24,316 nucleotides of DNA, from NCBI GenBank assembly GCA_049965775.1, contig JBMFVX010000036.1, positions 1 to 24,316 on the forward strand, given 5' to 3'. The translations under genes were made by a program, and so were the position numbers. Below, one piece after another: positions 1 through 8,877 of this stretch; positions within the stretch are counted from its first letter, which is position 1; every line of letters begins with the position of its first letter. A model generated the notes under the pieces. The model was not told where the DNA came from. It searched no databases and was given only the letters and a program-made list of their open reading frames with translations. Source of the stretch: JABEVB01 sp049965775 (GTDB lineage: Bacteria; Planctomycetota; Phycisphaerae; WQYP01).

Positions 1-4
1 AAAA

Positions 5-880
5 TCAGCCGCAAACGTGACGTAAAGCTGGATTTAACAAGAGGTTACAGCGCGGAGAGGTGTGCCAGAGAAGGTGGAACTTTGGTTTAAAATTGCGCAC
101 GTAAATCCAGCCGAACCGCACGCCCTCATAATATTGGGGATTGAGTTTAAGCCGGTAAGTGTTGTGAATCTTTTCAGGCGTGGCAATAGCTGGCAGAAAC
201 CCCTGGCCGGGTACAAGCCGACCATCATGAGCCTTGGCCGTAAATTCGCTGACGCCCATTTTCACCTTGCTGCCGTTAAAATCGGGCGAGTCAAATTCAA
301 TCCAGGCGGCGCTTTCGGTCCCGAAATCAACGCGAATAGCCCCGGCGCCGTGAACGGTAATATTACACTGCGACGTAAGTGCTGATTTAAGCCCCGAAAA
401 CGCACCCGGCGTTTGGATGCTGACTGCTGCAGGTCGGAGCACATAATACTGCAAGCCTTCGGAGCCTTGCGGATGCCGCCACCGGTACGCCACGAGTGGG
501 TCAGGTGAGAGCGGCACCGCTGGCCCAGAAAATGCTCCGCCCGATAGCGGCGGATAAGGCTCGGTAATCGGCGAGCGACCCTGCACCAGATGCAGGTGGT
601 ATACGGTATGGGGGGCCGATGCAGGCAACGCGGCGTTTACGTTATGGCATACCAGGGCAAACACAAGCCAAGCCGCTACCATCACCATCGCAACGCAGCC
701 GTCCTGTAGCGAGCCTTCGCGTTTGGCTCCCCCTTTGACCCCCACAAATCGCTCCGAGCGGCTTGCTGTTGGCAAATGGCGACCGCAGGCACTGATGTCA
801 ACGGCCGTATCAGGGGTGGTATGCTCGTAAAAGTGAGCGAACCGAGCGAACGCAGTGAACCCATTGTTGCTTAACTTCAT
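5..880 (-). CDS. Alpha-L-rhamnosidase-like (GH78-type) N-terminal fragment, probably a broken gene
   Basis: The C-terminal half of this ORF resembles the N-terminal beta-sandwich region of alpha-L-rhamnosidase-like glycosidases. Seen are a YYVLRP block, a FSGLKSALTSQCNITVHGAG block, DFGTESAAWIEFDSPD, and finally NTYRLKLN with YEGVRFGWIYVRNF. In that family the last block is followed by several hundred residues of (alpha/alpha)6 catalytic domain. Here the frame runs into unrelated residues within about 10 codons and stops (TGA, complement of 5-7). The ATG at 880 is preceded by GGAG 9 bases upstream. An alternative ATG at 688 directly begins a hydrophobic signal-like stretch (VAAWLVFALV) ending near NVNA, with a weaker AGGA upstream. 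The roughly 64 residues between these two starts look unlike any domain. The frame stays open to a GTG at 931. Either the gene is frameshifted or this is a remnant. The family call is from recall of conserved blocks; the truncation is seen directly. Confidence 0.5.
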   Translation of the reverse strand: MKLSNNGFTAFARFAHFYEHTTPDTAVDISACGRHLPTASRSERFVGVKGGAKREGSLQDGCVAMVMVAAWLVFALVCHNVNAALPASAPHTVYHLHLVQGRSPITEPYPPLSGGAFSGPAVPLSPDPLVAYRWRHPQGSEGLQYYVLRPAAVSIQTPGAFSGLKSALTSQCNITVHGAGAIRVDFGTESAAWIEFDSPDFNGSKVKMGVSEFTAKAHDGRLVPGQGFLPAIATPEKIHNTYRLKLNPQYYEGVRFGWIYVRNFKPKFHLLWHTSPRCNLLLNPALRHVCG

Positions 881-1022
881 GATTTTATGCTCCGTATAGA
901 CTTGGCATGCAAAGCCGCGGCGTTTTAACACCCAACAAGCACACGCTCCCGCAAATTCTATAGACCATACGCGGTTCCTGGCACACCGTACATCTCAGTC
1001 CCCAACCCGGCATTTTCGAGCG

Positions 1023-2642
1023 CTAAGACGGTAAATGAACGCGAGCTTTTTGCAGCACCATCTGTGCAAATGGTTTAATCTCCCGGTAATTGCCCTGCCA
1101 GGTGGTGTACATAAACCCCTTTACGCCGCGGACTTGATTGGCGGATTTTATCCAGGCGGCGGTGGCTGAGAGCGGCTGGTCGTAATACGCCGCTATAATT
1201 TGCTGATAACCGCGGTCAGCGAAAAACGCCAAAGACTTGTCGCGCTTTGCCTGGTTCCAATTCATAATAATCATACGGTGGCTTAAACCACGCCATGAGC
1301 CTGCATAGGATCCGTTCACAAGGTAATAATGACCGTGCGCATTATGGTACGGGTCAAACATATCGCTCCACGTATACAGGGTGGAATTTCCAAGCAGCTT
1401 GGAATACCGTCGCGTAGCCCATGCCAATAGTTGCCCCGGCGATTGGCCGCGGGCCATACACGAAGAGTCCCAATTAAGCACACGGCACTCATCTATTGCC
1501 AACATGTATGCATGCGCATGAAACAGTTTTCTCACCCCGGTCGCCTCCTGCCTCGCCAGCCGCCAAAACGCATGCGACGCAATGCAGGCCGCCACCTGAC
1601 CGTCATAAATAATCGGCGGGTAATACCACGATACAAATACCACCGTGCCGTTGGGAAGAGGTTTGAGAAAGTGAATGCTCACCGGCTTGTGCCACGCTTG
1701 GTATTCGCCGGGCCACGGGTGGTTACCAAGGTTTGGATCTATCACAGGCGTGTAATCTCTACCAGCAACAAAGCCCAGCACCGTGGTGGGCGCTCCCGGA
1801 CGGCTCAATGGGTTTACCAGCCCCGCCACCTGCATGTGCCAATCTTTCAATTGCACCAGGCCGGTATGCGCACCCCATACGCCAAAATACAGCTTCAGGC
1901 GGCGATGGTTGAGCGTGTCAAACACCACATCATAGCGGCGCCACGCTTGCGTTGTTTTTATGTCAAGACGTTCATACTGCAAATTCATCATTGCGTGGGT
2001 AAACACGCGAAGTTTCGGATGGCCGGGATAATTGTGCGTTCGCACAAAGAATGATACATGATACACATGCCACGGTTGTAGTAATTTATCAAACACCATC
2101 CGGGCATTGCCGCGGTTGTTAAAAATCGTTGCCTCGCGGTTATGAACCTGCACCGCCGCATCGTGCCACTGAGGCAATGCGGGCAGCTCGACTGATGGGT
2201 CCGGCTTTACCCGTCCAATTTGCCCATTGACCACAAACGCCACATGCCGAACCGGCAGGCCCTCCGCTGCGGCCGGGTCGCCAAACAACAGATCGTTTGA
2301 ATAACCGATCTCGCAAACCGACGGCACCACCTTAAGGTGCAGCGTTGCGGCATAAGCCAACAACGCTCTGACGTGCCGTTGATAAACGGCCCGCATCGAG
2401 CCGAGGCCGCGCAGATGTGCGAGCTTGCTGTCTGAAAGAAGAATATGGTTATAGCCACAAGCAGCGGCGTCGCGCCATAACGCCTTGGTGGACGCGACAT
2501 TAGCCGAAGGCAAAAGATTGGTAGCATCGTAGAGCCAAAGCTGCGGCATTACACGCTTGGGCGCAGCACTGTAGGCATTGATGGGCAAAATCAGTCCCGT
2601 CGCTATTATCGCTGCAATGACCCAACAAATGCGTCGCCACAT
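1023..2642 (-). CDS. Secreted GH20-like TIM-barrel putative glycoside hydrolase with inserted beta-sandwich domain
   Basis: Predicted secreted protein of 539 residues. It starts with a basic, hydrophobic signal peptide (MWRRICWVIAAIIATGLIL, cleavage near AYSA). Barrel strands follow: MPQLWLYDATN at about 32-42, GYNHILLSDS at about 63-72 and LKVVPSVCEIGYS at about 103-115. Residues about 155-275 look like a carbohydrate-binding beta-sandwich (VYHVSFFVRT, AWRRYDVVFDTLN, LKLYFGVWG) inserted into the barrel. The barrel then resumes with YMLAIDECRV, where D384-E385 could be a GH20-like catalytic pair, then a Cys-containing loop, and a TWSDMFDPYHNA motif at about 424-435. GH20-like proteins of this layout use an Asp-Glu pair with substrate-assisted chemistry; the actual substrate here is unknown. 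Longer starts exist (ATG 2672, TTG 2678), but a TATAAT box at 2678-2683 on this strand would place transcription start inside them, so I chose 2642. The gene is divergent from the S9 peptidase gene. Confidence 0.7.
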   Translation of the reverse strand: MWRRICWVIAAIIATGLILPINAYSAAPKRVMPQLWLYDATNLLPSANVASTKALWRDAAACGYNHILLSDSKLAHLRGLGSMRAVYQRHVRALLAYAATLHLKVVPSVCEIGYSNDLLFGDPAAAEGLPVRHVAFVVNGQIGRVKPDPSVELPALPQWHDAAVQVHNREATIFNNRGNARMVFDKLLQPWHVYHVSFFVRTHNYPGHPKLRVFTHAMMNLQYERLDIKTTQAWRRYDVVFDTLNHRRLKLYFGVWGAHTGLVQLKDWHMQVAGLVNPLSRPGAPTTVLGFVAGRDYTPVIDPNLGNHPWPGEYQAWHKPVSIHFLKPLPNGTVVFVSWYYPPIIYDGQVAACIASHAFWRLARQEATGVRKLFHAHAYMLAIDECRVLNWDSSCMARGQSPGQLLAWATRRYSKLLGNSTLYTWSDMFDPYHNAHGHYYLVNGSYAGSWRGLSHRMIIMNWNQAKRDKSLAFFADRGYQQIIAAYYDQPLSATAAWIKSANQVRGVKGFMYTTWQGNYREIKPFAQMVLQKARVHLPS

Positions 2643-2677
2643 AACACACCGCCCCAAGAGCCCAGGAAACATCCGCA

Positions 2678-2683
2678 ATTATA
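2678..2683 (-). promoter_or_regulatory. Candidate -10 box for the GH20-like gene
   Basis: A perfect TATAAT on the minus strand, about 35 bases before the ATG at 2642. No good -35 element is visible at 16-18 bases, so this is a weak call. It matters mainly for choosing the shorter start. Confidence 0.3.
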
Positions 2684-2711
2684 TCCGAAGTGAAAAAGCT
2701 CGCCCCAAACC

Positions 2712-2740
2712 ATGACACAGCCATAGCCGAGACGTATAGT
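2712..2740 (+). promoter_or_regulatory. Sigma70-type promoter upstream of the S9 peptidase
   Basis: -35 ATGACA (2712-2717, five of six consensus bases), 17-base spacer, -10 TATAGT (2735-2740, five of six). Transcription would begin near 2747 and leave a leader of about 60 bases before the ATG at 2807. It probably drives the S9 peptidase and perhaps the DUF5107 and sugar-porter genes downstream. Confidence 0.55.
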
Positions 2741-2806
2741 ACTGCAGTAAATCCGCACCGAGCAGCGTTTGGCTTTTGCAGAGTATAGCCCGGAGTTTAG
2801 GTAGTT

Positions 2807-5287
2807 ATGAAGCAACAACCGCAGGCGTCCACGCCACCCCAGCAGAGCATGACCGAAATTGCAGGCGATGCACCAACGGCTCTACCACCTGTGCCTGCAT
2901 CAGGCCCGCGCATGACCCGGCGAAATTTGCTGGGCCTGGCGGTTGCCGGTGCCGCCAGCGCTGGAAGTGCTGTCGCCTTGGGGGCGGGCGCCGCCACAAC
3001 CCTGGCGGCCGCTGGCGGCGCTGAAACCGGGAGTTCGGTCAACATCGCACCAGCGCATGGTGAACTTTCGCACGCTCCGCCCGCCTTGGCTTCGCGCATT
3101 GCCACCAAGGCCGATTACGCCCGTGGCGAAAACCTGTGGGCTTACACCAGCCACAAGGTCTTCAAGGCGGATGTTCATCCGCACTGGTTGGGGGATGAAG
3201 ACCGGTTTTGGTACGTCAATATTTTGGCTCAGGGTAAGCGCGAATATATTTTGGTGGACGCTGCCGCCGCCTGGCGCCGCCCCGCGTTCGATCATCTGCG
3301 AATGGCTGCCGCACTGCGCCGCGCCACAGGTAAAAAGTTTGATCCCCAGCGTCTGGCCTTGCAAATTATCGGCATCAATAAAAGCGCCGACCGCATACAC
3401 ATTCTTTGTGAGGGTAAGGCGTGGCAGCTTAACCTTGGCAGTTACAGCCTCACCGAGGCCAGGGGCATGCCATTGCCACCGAAGCCGCGCGAGCCACATA
3501 TACCGCCGCAGCAGCACTTTCATCGTTCGTCCCCGGCGGGACCGCAATCTCCCGACGGTAAATGGCTCGCATTTATACACGAGCATAATGTATTTCTTCG
3601 CCCCGCCGCCGGCGGAACAGTTAGAGCGTTGTCAACGGATGGCACCGTCGAGAACCATTATGAAGGAGGCTTTTTCTGGTCGCCAGACTCCACGCGACTG
3701 GTCGTTGTTAGAACCCGGCAAGGAGCCAACCGTGTGGTGACCGAAGTGGAGTGGGCTCCACCCGACAACATCAACCCACGTACCGTGGAGTTCCATTATC
3801 TTAAGCCCGGCGATCCGATTCCGCTCCGCAAGCCATGCCTGTTTGACGTATCGCAGGCAATCGAGATTCCTGTCAGTGATAAGCTCTTTGCCAACCCCTG
3901 GAGCGTGGACGAAATTCGCTGGTGGCCTGATTCCTCACACTTTTCCTTTTTATACAATCAGCGGGGCCATCAGGTCATGCGCGTGGTATCGGTGGATGCC
4001 CATACGGGCCATGTCAATCTCATCGTCAACGAAGAGTGCAAAACATTTTTTGATTATGCCGGCAAGTTGTTCACCTGTTACCTCGACGCCGATCATGAAA
4101 TGATCTGGATGTCCGAGCGCGACGGCTGGAACCATCTCTATCTTTACGATATGACAACGGGCCGCGTTAAAAATCGAATCACCCACGGCCCCTGGGTGGT
4201 TCGTAAAGTCGTTCAGATAGACACCCACGCCCGCACCGTGTTGTTGGAAGCCGGCGGTATTTTTCCGCAGCAAGACCCCTATTATATTCATTACATTCGC
4301 GTTAATTTTGACGGTTCCAACCTTGTCCACCTGACACACGGCGATGGCACACACCACATTCGCATGTCGCCTGATGGCAAATACTACCTTGACCGCTTCT
4401 CGCGCGTTGACCTGCCGCCGGTCACTGAGTTACGCCGCACGCACGATGGCTCGCTGGTATGCCCGCTTGAACGTGCCGATGCCTCAATGCTGCTTACAAC
4501 CGGTGTACCGCGCCCGGAACGCTTTGAAGCGCCGGGCCGAGACGGAATCACCAAAATCTATGGCCTTATTTTCAAACCATCCAATTTCGACCCCGCGATT
4601 GACTACCCGGTGGTCGAGGACATTTATGCCGGCCCCCAAGGTTCTTTTGTGCCCAAAGAATGGCAGGATTTTTACTGGCAGCAAACACTCGCTGAAATTG
4701 GCTTTATCGTGGTCAAATGCGACGGCATGGGCACCAGCAACCGCTCAAAGGCGTTTCACGATGTCTGCTGGAAAAATCTGGGCGACTCCGGTTTTCCAGA
4801 CCGAATCCCCTGGATCAAGGCCGCCGCGAAAAGCCGCCCCTGGATGGACACTCGACGAATCGGTATTCATGGCACATCCGCAGGCGGCCAGAGCGCCATG
4901 CGAGCTTTGGTGGCATTTGGCGAGTTCTACAAAGTTGCCGTCGCCAACTCCGGCTGCCATGACAACCGTGTAGATAAGATATGGTGGAATGAACTTTGGA
5001 TGTGCTGGCCCATCGGCCCCTGGTATGCGCAGCAGTCCAATGCAGTCAATGCACATAAACTTGCCGGTAAACTGATGCTGATTGTAGGCGGCATGGACCA
5101 TAACGTAGACCCCGCGTGCACGTTTCAAGTAGTTGATGCGCTCATCCACGCCAATAAAGATTTTGATCTGCTGGTGGTGCCCAATGGGCATCACGGCTGT
5201 GGTGGGCCTTTCTGGCATTATACATGGCGGAGAACGCGGGATTTTCTCGTGCGGCACCTATGGCATTTTGAGCCGCGAAGCGCATAA
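2807..5287 (+). CDS. S9 family peptidase, dipeptidyl-peptidase IV type, Tat-exported
   Basis: An 826-residue serine peptidase with the two-domain plan of the DPP-IV/prolyl oligopeptidase group. Residues 35-72 hold a twin-arginine signal (PRMTRRNLLGL followed by an Ala/Gly-rich hydrophobic stretch), predicting export of the folded protein. Residues about 110-560 form the DPPIV N-terminal beta-propeller, with blade motifs such as SPDGKWLAF, WSPDSTRLVV, ERDGWNHLYLYD and SPDGKYYLD. Residues about 590-826 are the alpha/beta-hydrolase domain, with the nucleophile in GTSAGG (Ser691), Asp764 in GGMDHNVDP and His796 in GHHG. All three catalytic residues are in place. Such enzymes release N-terminal dipeptides, often X-Pro, or act as oligopeptidases. 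The Glu pair of classical DPP-IV that anchors the N-terminus was not located with certainty, so exact specificity is open. AGGT lies 4 bases before the ATG, with GGAG a little further upstream. DUF5107 and sugar-porter genes follow on the same strand. Confidence 0.9.
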   Translation: MKQQPQASTPPQQSMTEIAGDAPTALPPVPASGPRMTRRNLLGLAVAGAASAGSAVALGAGAATTLAAAGGAETGSSVNIAPAHGELSHAPPALASRIATKADYARGENLWAYTSHKVFKADVHPHWLGDEDRFWYVNILAQGKREYILVDAAAAWRRPAFDHLRMAAALRRATGKKFDPQRLALQIIGINKSADRIHILCEGKAWQLNLGSYSLTEARGMPLPPKPREPHIPPQQHFHRSSPAGPQSPDGKWLAFIHEHNVFLRPAAGGTVRALSTDGTVENHYEGGFFWSPDSTRLVVVRTRQGANRVVTEVEWAPPDNINPRTVEFHYLKPGDPIPLRKPCLFDVSQAIEIPVSDKLFANPWSVDEIRWWPDSSHFSFLYNQRGHQVMRVVSVDAHTGHVNLIVNEECKTFFDYAGKLFTCYLDADHEMIWMSERDGWNHLYLYDMTTGRVKNRITHGPWVVRKVVQIDTHARTVLLEAGGIFPQQDPYYIHYIRVNFDGSNLVHLTHGDGTHHIRMSPDGKYYLDRFSRVDLPPVTELRRTHDGSLVCPLERADASMLLTTGVPRPERFEAPGRDGITKIYGLIFKPSNFDPAIDYPVVEDIYAGPQGSFVPKEWQDFYWQQTLAEIGFIVVKCDGMGTSNRSKAFHDVCWKNLGDSGFPDRIPWIKAAAKSRPWMDTRRIGIHGTSAGGQSAMRALVAFGEFYKVAVANSGCHDNRVDKIWWNELWMCWPIGPWYAQQSNAVNAHKLAGKLMLIVGGMDHNVDPACTFQVVDALIHANKDFDLLVVPNGHHGCGGPFWHYTWRRTRDFLVRHLWHFEPRSA

Positions 5288-5445
5288 ACCCATTGCACGC
5301 CGTCGGCTGCGCCACTCCAGCATCAGAATATCGTCCATGCCGCCAGTAGTTTTGGCAATTTACGTCAGTGCTATTTTGGCGTTAGCATCTATCGGCTTGT
5401 CGTATTGCGCAATTTGAAACCCGCAAGCATTTTGGAATATTTTGC

Positions 5446-8400
5446 ATGTCCCAGCTTATTTTGCCAACAGCCCCCATCGGAGAGACCGGACCGGTAAAAG
5501 CATGGTTAGAGCCGGTCGCAATAGACACCTACGAACCCATGCCGGCAGAAAAGAATCCCATGTTTCTCAATCGTCGCGTATACCAAGGCAGTAGTGGACG
5601 GGTGTATCCACTCCCATTCATTGATCGCATTGCAACCAAGAAGATTCCGCGACTGTGGCAGGCTTTGCATATTGAAAATGAGTTTATCCGCGTGATGATC
5701 CTTCCGGAACTTGGCGGACGGATTCACATAGGGCTAGACAAGACCAATAATTACGATTTTTTTTATCGGCAGAATGTTATTAAACCTGCCCTGGTCGGGT
5801 TGGCCGGCCCCTGGGCTTCAGGTGGCGTCGAGTTCAACTGGCCGCAACACCATCGGCCCGGCACGTTTCTACCTATGCGATTCGATATAGAAGAGCATGC
5901 CAATGGTGCTCGCACCATCTGGCTTAACGATCGCGATCGGTTAAGCCGGCTTGAGGCGTCTCATGGCATTTGCCTGCATCCGGCCAGTGCCCTTTTAGAG
6001 TTAAAAGTTCGGCTGCACAATTGTACGCTCACCACGCAGACGTTTTTGTGGTGGGCCAACGCCGCCGCTCGCGTGCACGAACGCTACCAGTCCTTCTTTC
6101 CACCGGATGTGCACTTTGTTGCCGATCACGCGCGGCGGGCCATGTCCAGCTTTCCGCTCTGTCAGGGCCATTATTACGGTATAGACTATAAAAGCCGCGC
6201 CAAACATGGCGTGCCCGAACAGGAAGCCCCGCCCTGTTTTAAGCCGACCGGTGAGTACCCACCGAACGATTTGAGCTGGTACGCTAATATTCCGGTGCCT
6301 ACCAGCTATATGGCCATCGGATCCAAGCAAGACTTTCTGGGCGGCTACGATCATGCGGCCAAAGCCGGTTTTGTGCACATTGCCGATCATCACATTGCGC
6401 CGGGCAAAAAACAGTGGACTTGGGGGAATCATAATTTTGGCTACGCCTGGGACCGCAATCTTACGGATGGCGACGGCCCGTATGTAGAACTCATGGCCGG
6501 CGTTTTTACCGACAATCAACCTGATTTTTCGTTTCTTCATCCAGGAGAAATTCGGCAATTCCGGCAATACTGGTACCCAATCCAGCAAATTGGACCAGCC
6601 CAAGCCGCCAATATTTCCGCAGCGGTCAGCCTCAAAGTTGCCGATGGCCGGGTGCAATTGGGCGTGGCCGTTACAGCCGTTCAACCAAATTGTCGCATAA
6701 CGTTGATCGCTGGCGATCGAAAATTGTGGCAAAGCAAAAACACTCTCGCGCCAAATCGGCCCTTGCTGCACTCGTTGGAGTTGCCTTCCGGCACTTCACC
6801 CGCTGCGCTTAGCCTGAGGGTGGAGGATTCAGCCGGTACGCTACTGATATCCTACGAAAACAGTGACGCATATGCGGGCAACCGGCCAACTCCGGCAGTT
6901 GAACCTCCATTGCCGGCGGCCATCACTTCAACCGACGAACTTTATATTACTGGACTGCACCTCGATCAATACCGCCACGCCACGCGTGATCCGGAACCGT
7001 ATTGGCAAGAGATCATCCGCCGCGACCCCGGTGACTGCCGCGCCAATAACGCTCTGGGGCTGCGGCTGCTGCGACGAGGCCTTTTTCTGGCTGCAACCGA
7101 ATGCTTTCGCAAGGCCGTGGCCCGGCTGACACAACGCAACGCCAACCCGCGCGATGCCGAACCGCTTTATAATCTGGGAATTGCGCTGCAATACCAAAAT
7201 GACTATGCCGGCGCTTACGATGCTTTTGCCAAAGCCACATGGAGCCATGCCTGGGCTGATGCCGCCTCCATGCGGCTGGCCGAGTTGGATTGTCGCAGCA
7301 AAGACTACCCAAAAGCCATCGAGCGGCTCACCAGCCGTGGGTTACACCAGCACAATCCGCAGGCCGCGGCGATGTACGCGCTGTCACAGGCTGCCTGCAA
7401 CAACTCAAGCAAGTCGCCGATGCAACAAACCCAAGCCGACGCTTTTTATCGCCCGGCATTTGACGATCTTCTTAAACTGCTTGGCGGCGGCACCATTGGC
7501 TGTGATACATTTACGGCCATGGATATTGCACATATGATCTCGCGCTCCGGCTTTTTAATGGTAGCCTGTAAGTTGCTGGAGCAAACCGTATCGCATGCCG
7601 CCCCCGGCGCTTTACCGATGCTGCACTATCATCTGGCGCGATTATACGATGCACGCGCCATGCCTCGTGAACGTAGAAAACATCTTAAACTCGCACAAAA
7701 ATCCGTTACCGATTACTGCTTTCCATGGCTGCTGGAGGACCTCGTTACGCTGCAATGGGCCATCGGTCAAGACGTCAGAGATTGCAGGGCGCACTACTAT
7801 TTAGGCAATTTTTTATATGCTCACGATCGTGGAGCGCAAGCGATGGTGCACTGGAAAACCGCCGCAAATCTCGACCCAACCAATAGTATCGCATGGCGGA
7901 ATTTGGGTATTGCGAAGTTCAATGTCGGCGGCCAGCCGCAACAGGCACTGAAAGCCTTTAACCGGGCGATACAGGCTGCGCCTCGAGATGCCCGCCTTGT
8001 TTATGAACGCGATCAGCTTTGGAAGCGATTGGGTTACCCCCCGGCCAAACGTATGGCAAAGCTTCTGCAACACAACGAACTTGTTCACCAGCGCGATGAC
8101 CTGTGCATCGAGTTAGCGGCCCTTCACAACAGCATAGGCCAGCCGCGAGAGGCTCTGACAATCTTGACAACCCGACACTTTCAACCATGGGAAGGGGGCG
8201 AGGGTTTGGCCCTTGGCGAATACGTCCGCAGCCGGCAGCTGCTCGCCCAAGATTGCCTGCAAAGCGGCGATGCACCGCAGGCCGTCACGCATCTTGACGC
8301 AGCACTTAACCCTCCAGAGAATCTCGGTGAGGCCCGGCATTTGCTCGCCAACCACAGCGATATTTTCTATGCGATGGGCTGCGCACAGCAGTCGTGCGGG

Positions 8401-8877
8401 AACCCCGCGGCTGCCCGGCAGTGGTGGAATAAAGCCGCCAGCGCCCGCGGCGATTTTGAGCAAATGGCGGTGAAATCGGTTTCCATCATGACCTACTTTG
8501 CCATTCGAGCGTTGCAGGCACTGGGCCGCCACAACCAAGCCAAACGCATGATCGCCCAATTAGAAAGCCACGCCCGGCAGCTTCTTAAAACACAACCAAC
8601 CGTTGACTATTTTGCCACGTCTCTACCGAACATGCTGTTGTTTAGCGATAACCTCGCGGCCCGCCGCAGCGCCTACGCAAATGTGCTTCTCGCCCAAGCG
8701 GCCATCGCCCGCGGCCGCATCGCCGAGGGTCTGATCAGGCTCAATCGGGCCCTGACAATAGATCCGAGTTATGCCCCAGCTTTGATGTTAAAAGCTCAGG
8801 CGAGCGTATTTCGCCCCAGCTTCAACAATTCCAGCCGCAGACCGAGATACCGCAGACGAGAGGATACGCATGCATAA
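5446..8877 (+). CDS. DUF5107 domain + TPR repeat protein, putative cytoplasmic carbohydrate-active protein
   Basis: A 1143-residue protein without a signal peptide or membrane segment, so probably cytoplasmic. Residues about 20-390 match the DUF5107 domain: VMILPELGGRIH at about 83-94, SGGVEFNWPQHH at about 125-136, KKQWTWGNHNFGYAWDRN at about 321-338 and DGPYVELMAGVFTDNQPDFS near 343-362. The fold is expected to be a mutarotase-like beta-sandwich, as in carbohydrate-active proteins. A smaller beta domain follows (about 390-475). From about 510 to the end are many TPR-like helix pairs (for example AEPLYNLGIALQYQNDYAGA, AWRNLGIAKFNVGGQPQQAL, GLIRLNRALTIDPSYAPALM). A WEGGEG motif near residue 916 is one I recall as conserved in this family. 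Catalytic function is not established here. The next gene, a sugar porter, overlaps it by 8 bases, which strongly suggests that this protein handles the imported sugar. The ribosome binding site is weak (GGA about 14 bases before the ATG). Confidence 0.85.
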   Translation: MSQLILPTAPIGETGPVKAWLEPVAIDTYEPMPAEKNPMFLNRRVYQGSSGRVYPLPFIDRIATKKIPRLWQALHIENEFIRVMILPELGGRIHIGLDKTNNYDFFYRQNVIKPALVGLAGPWASGGVEFNWPQHHRPGTFLPMRFDIEEHANGARTIWLNDRDRLSRLEASHGICLHPASALLELKVRLHNCTLTTQTFLWWANAAARVHERYQSFFPPDVHFVADHARRAMSSFPLCQGHYYGIDYKSRAKHGVPEQEAPPCFKPTGEYPPNDLSWYANIPVPTSYMAIGSKQDFLGGYDHAAKAGFVHIADHHIAPGKKQWTWGNHNFGYAWDRNLTDGDGPYVELMAGVFTDNQPDFSFLHPGEIRQFRQYWYPIQQIGPAQAANISAAVSLKVADGRVQLGVAVTAVQPNCRITLIAGDRKLWQSKNTLAPNRPLLHSLELPSGTSPAALSLRVEDSAGTLLISYENSDAYAGNRPTPAVEPPLPAAITSTDELYITGLHLDQYRHATRDPEPYWQEIIRRDPGDCRANNALGLRLLRRGLFLAATECFRKAVARLTQRNANPRDAEPLYNLGIALQYQNDYAGAYDAFAKATWSHAWADAASMRLAELDCRSKDYPKAIERLTSRGLHQHNPQAAAMYALSQAACNNSSKSPMQQTQADAFYRPAFDDLLKLLGGGTIGCDTFTAMDIAHMISRSGFLMVACKLLEQTVSHAAPGALPMLHYHLARLYDARAMPRERRKHLKLAQKSVTDYCFPWLLEDLVTLQWAIGQDVRDCRAHYYLGNFLYAHDRGAQAMVHWKTAANLDPTNSIAWRNLGIAKFNVGGQPQQALKAFNRAIQAAPRDARLVYERDQLWKRLGYPPAKRMAKLLQHNELVHQRDDLCIELAALHNSIGQPREALTILTTRHFQPWEGGEGLALGEYVRSRQLLAQDCLQSGDAPQAVTHLDAALNPPENLGEARHLLANHSDIFYAMGCAQQSCGNPAAARQWWNKAASARGDFEQMAVKSVSIMTYFAIRALQALGRHNQAKRMIAQLESHARQLLKTQPTVDYFATSLPNMLLFSDNLAARRSAYANVLLAQAAIARGRIAEGLIRLNRALTIDPSYAPALMLKAQASVFRPSFNNSSRRPRYRRREDTHA

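Noticed and set aside
5404..5413. ATTGCGCAAT palindrome upstream of the DUF5107 gene
   Set aside because: Only 10 bases, no convincing promoter next to it, and no second copy seen nearby.
5133..5417. Open frame across the end of the S9 peptidase and the following gap
   Set aside because: It lies out of frame within the peptidase gene for half its length, with no ribosome binding site and no family resemblance.
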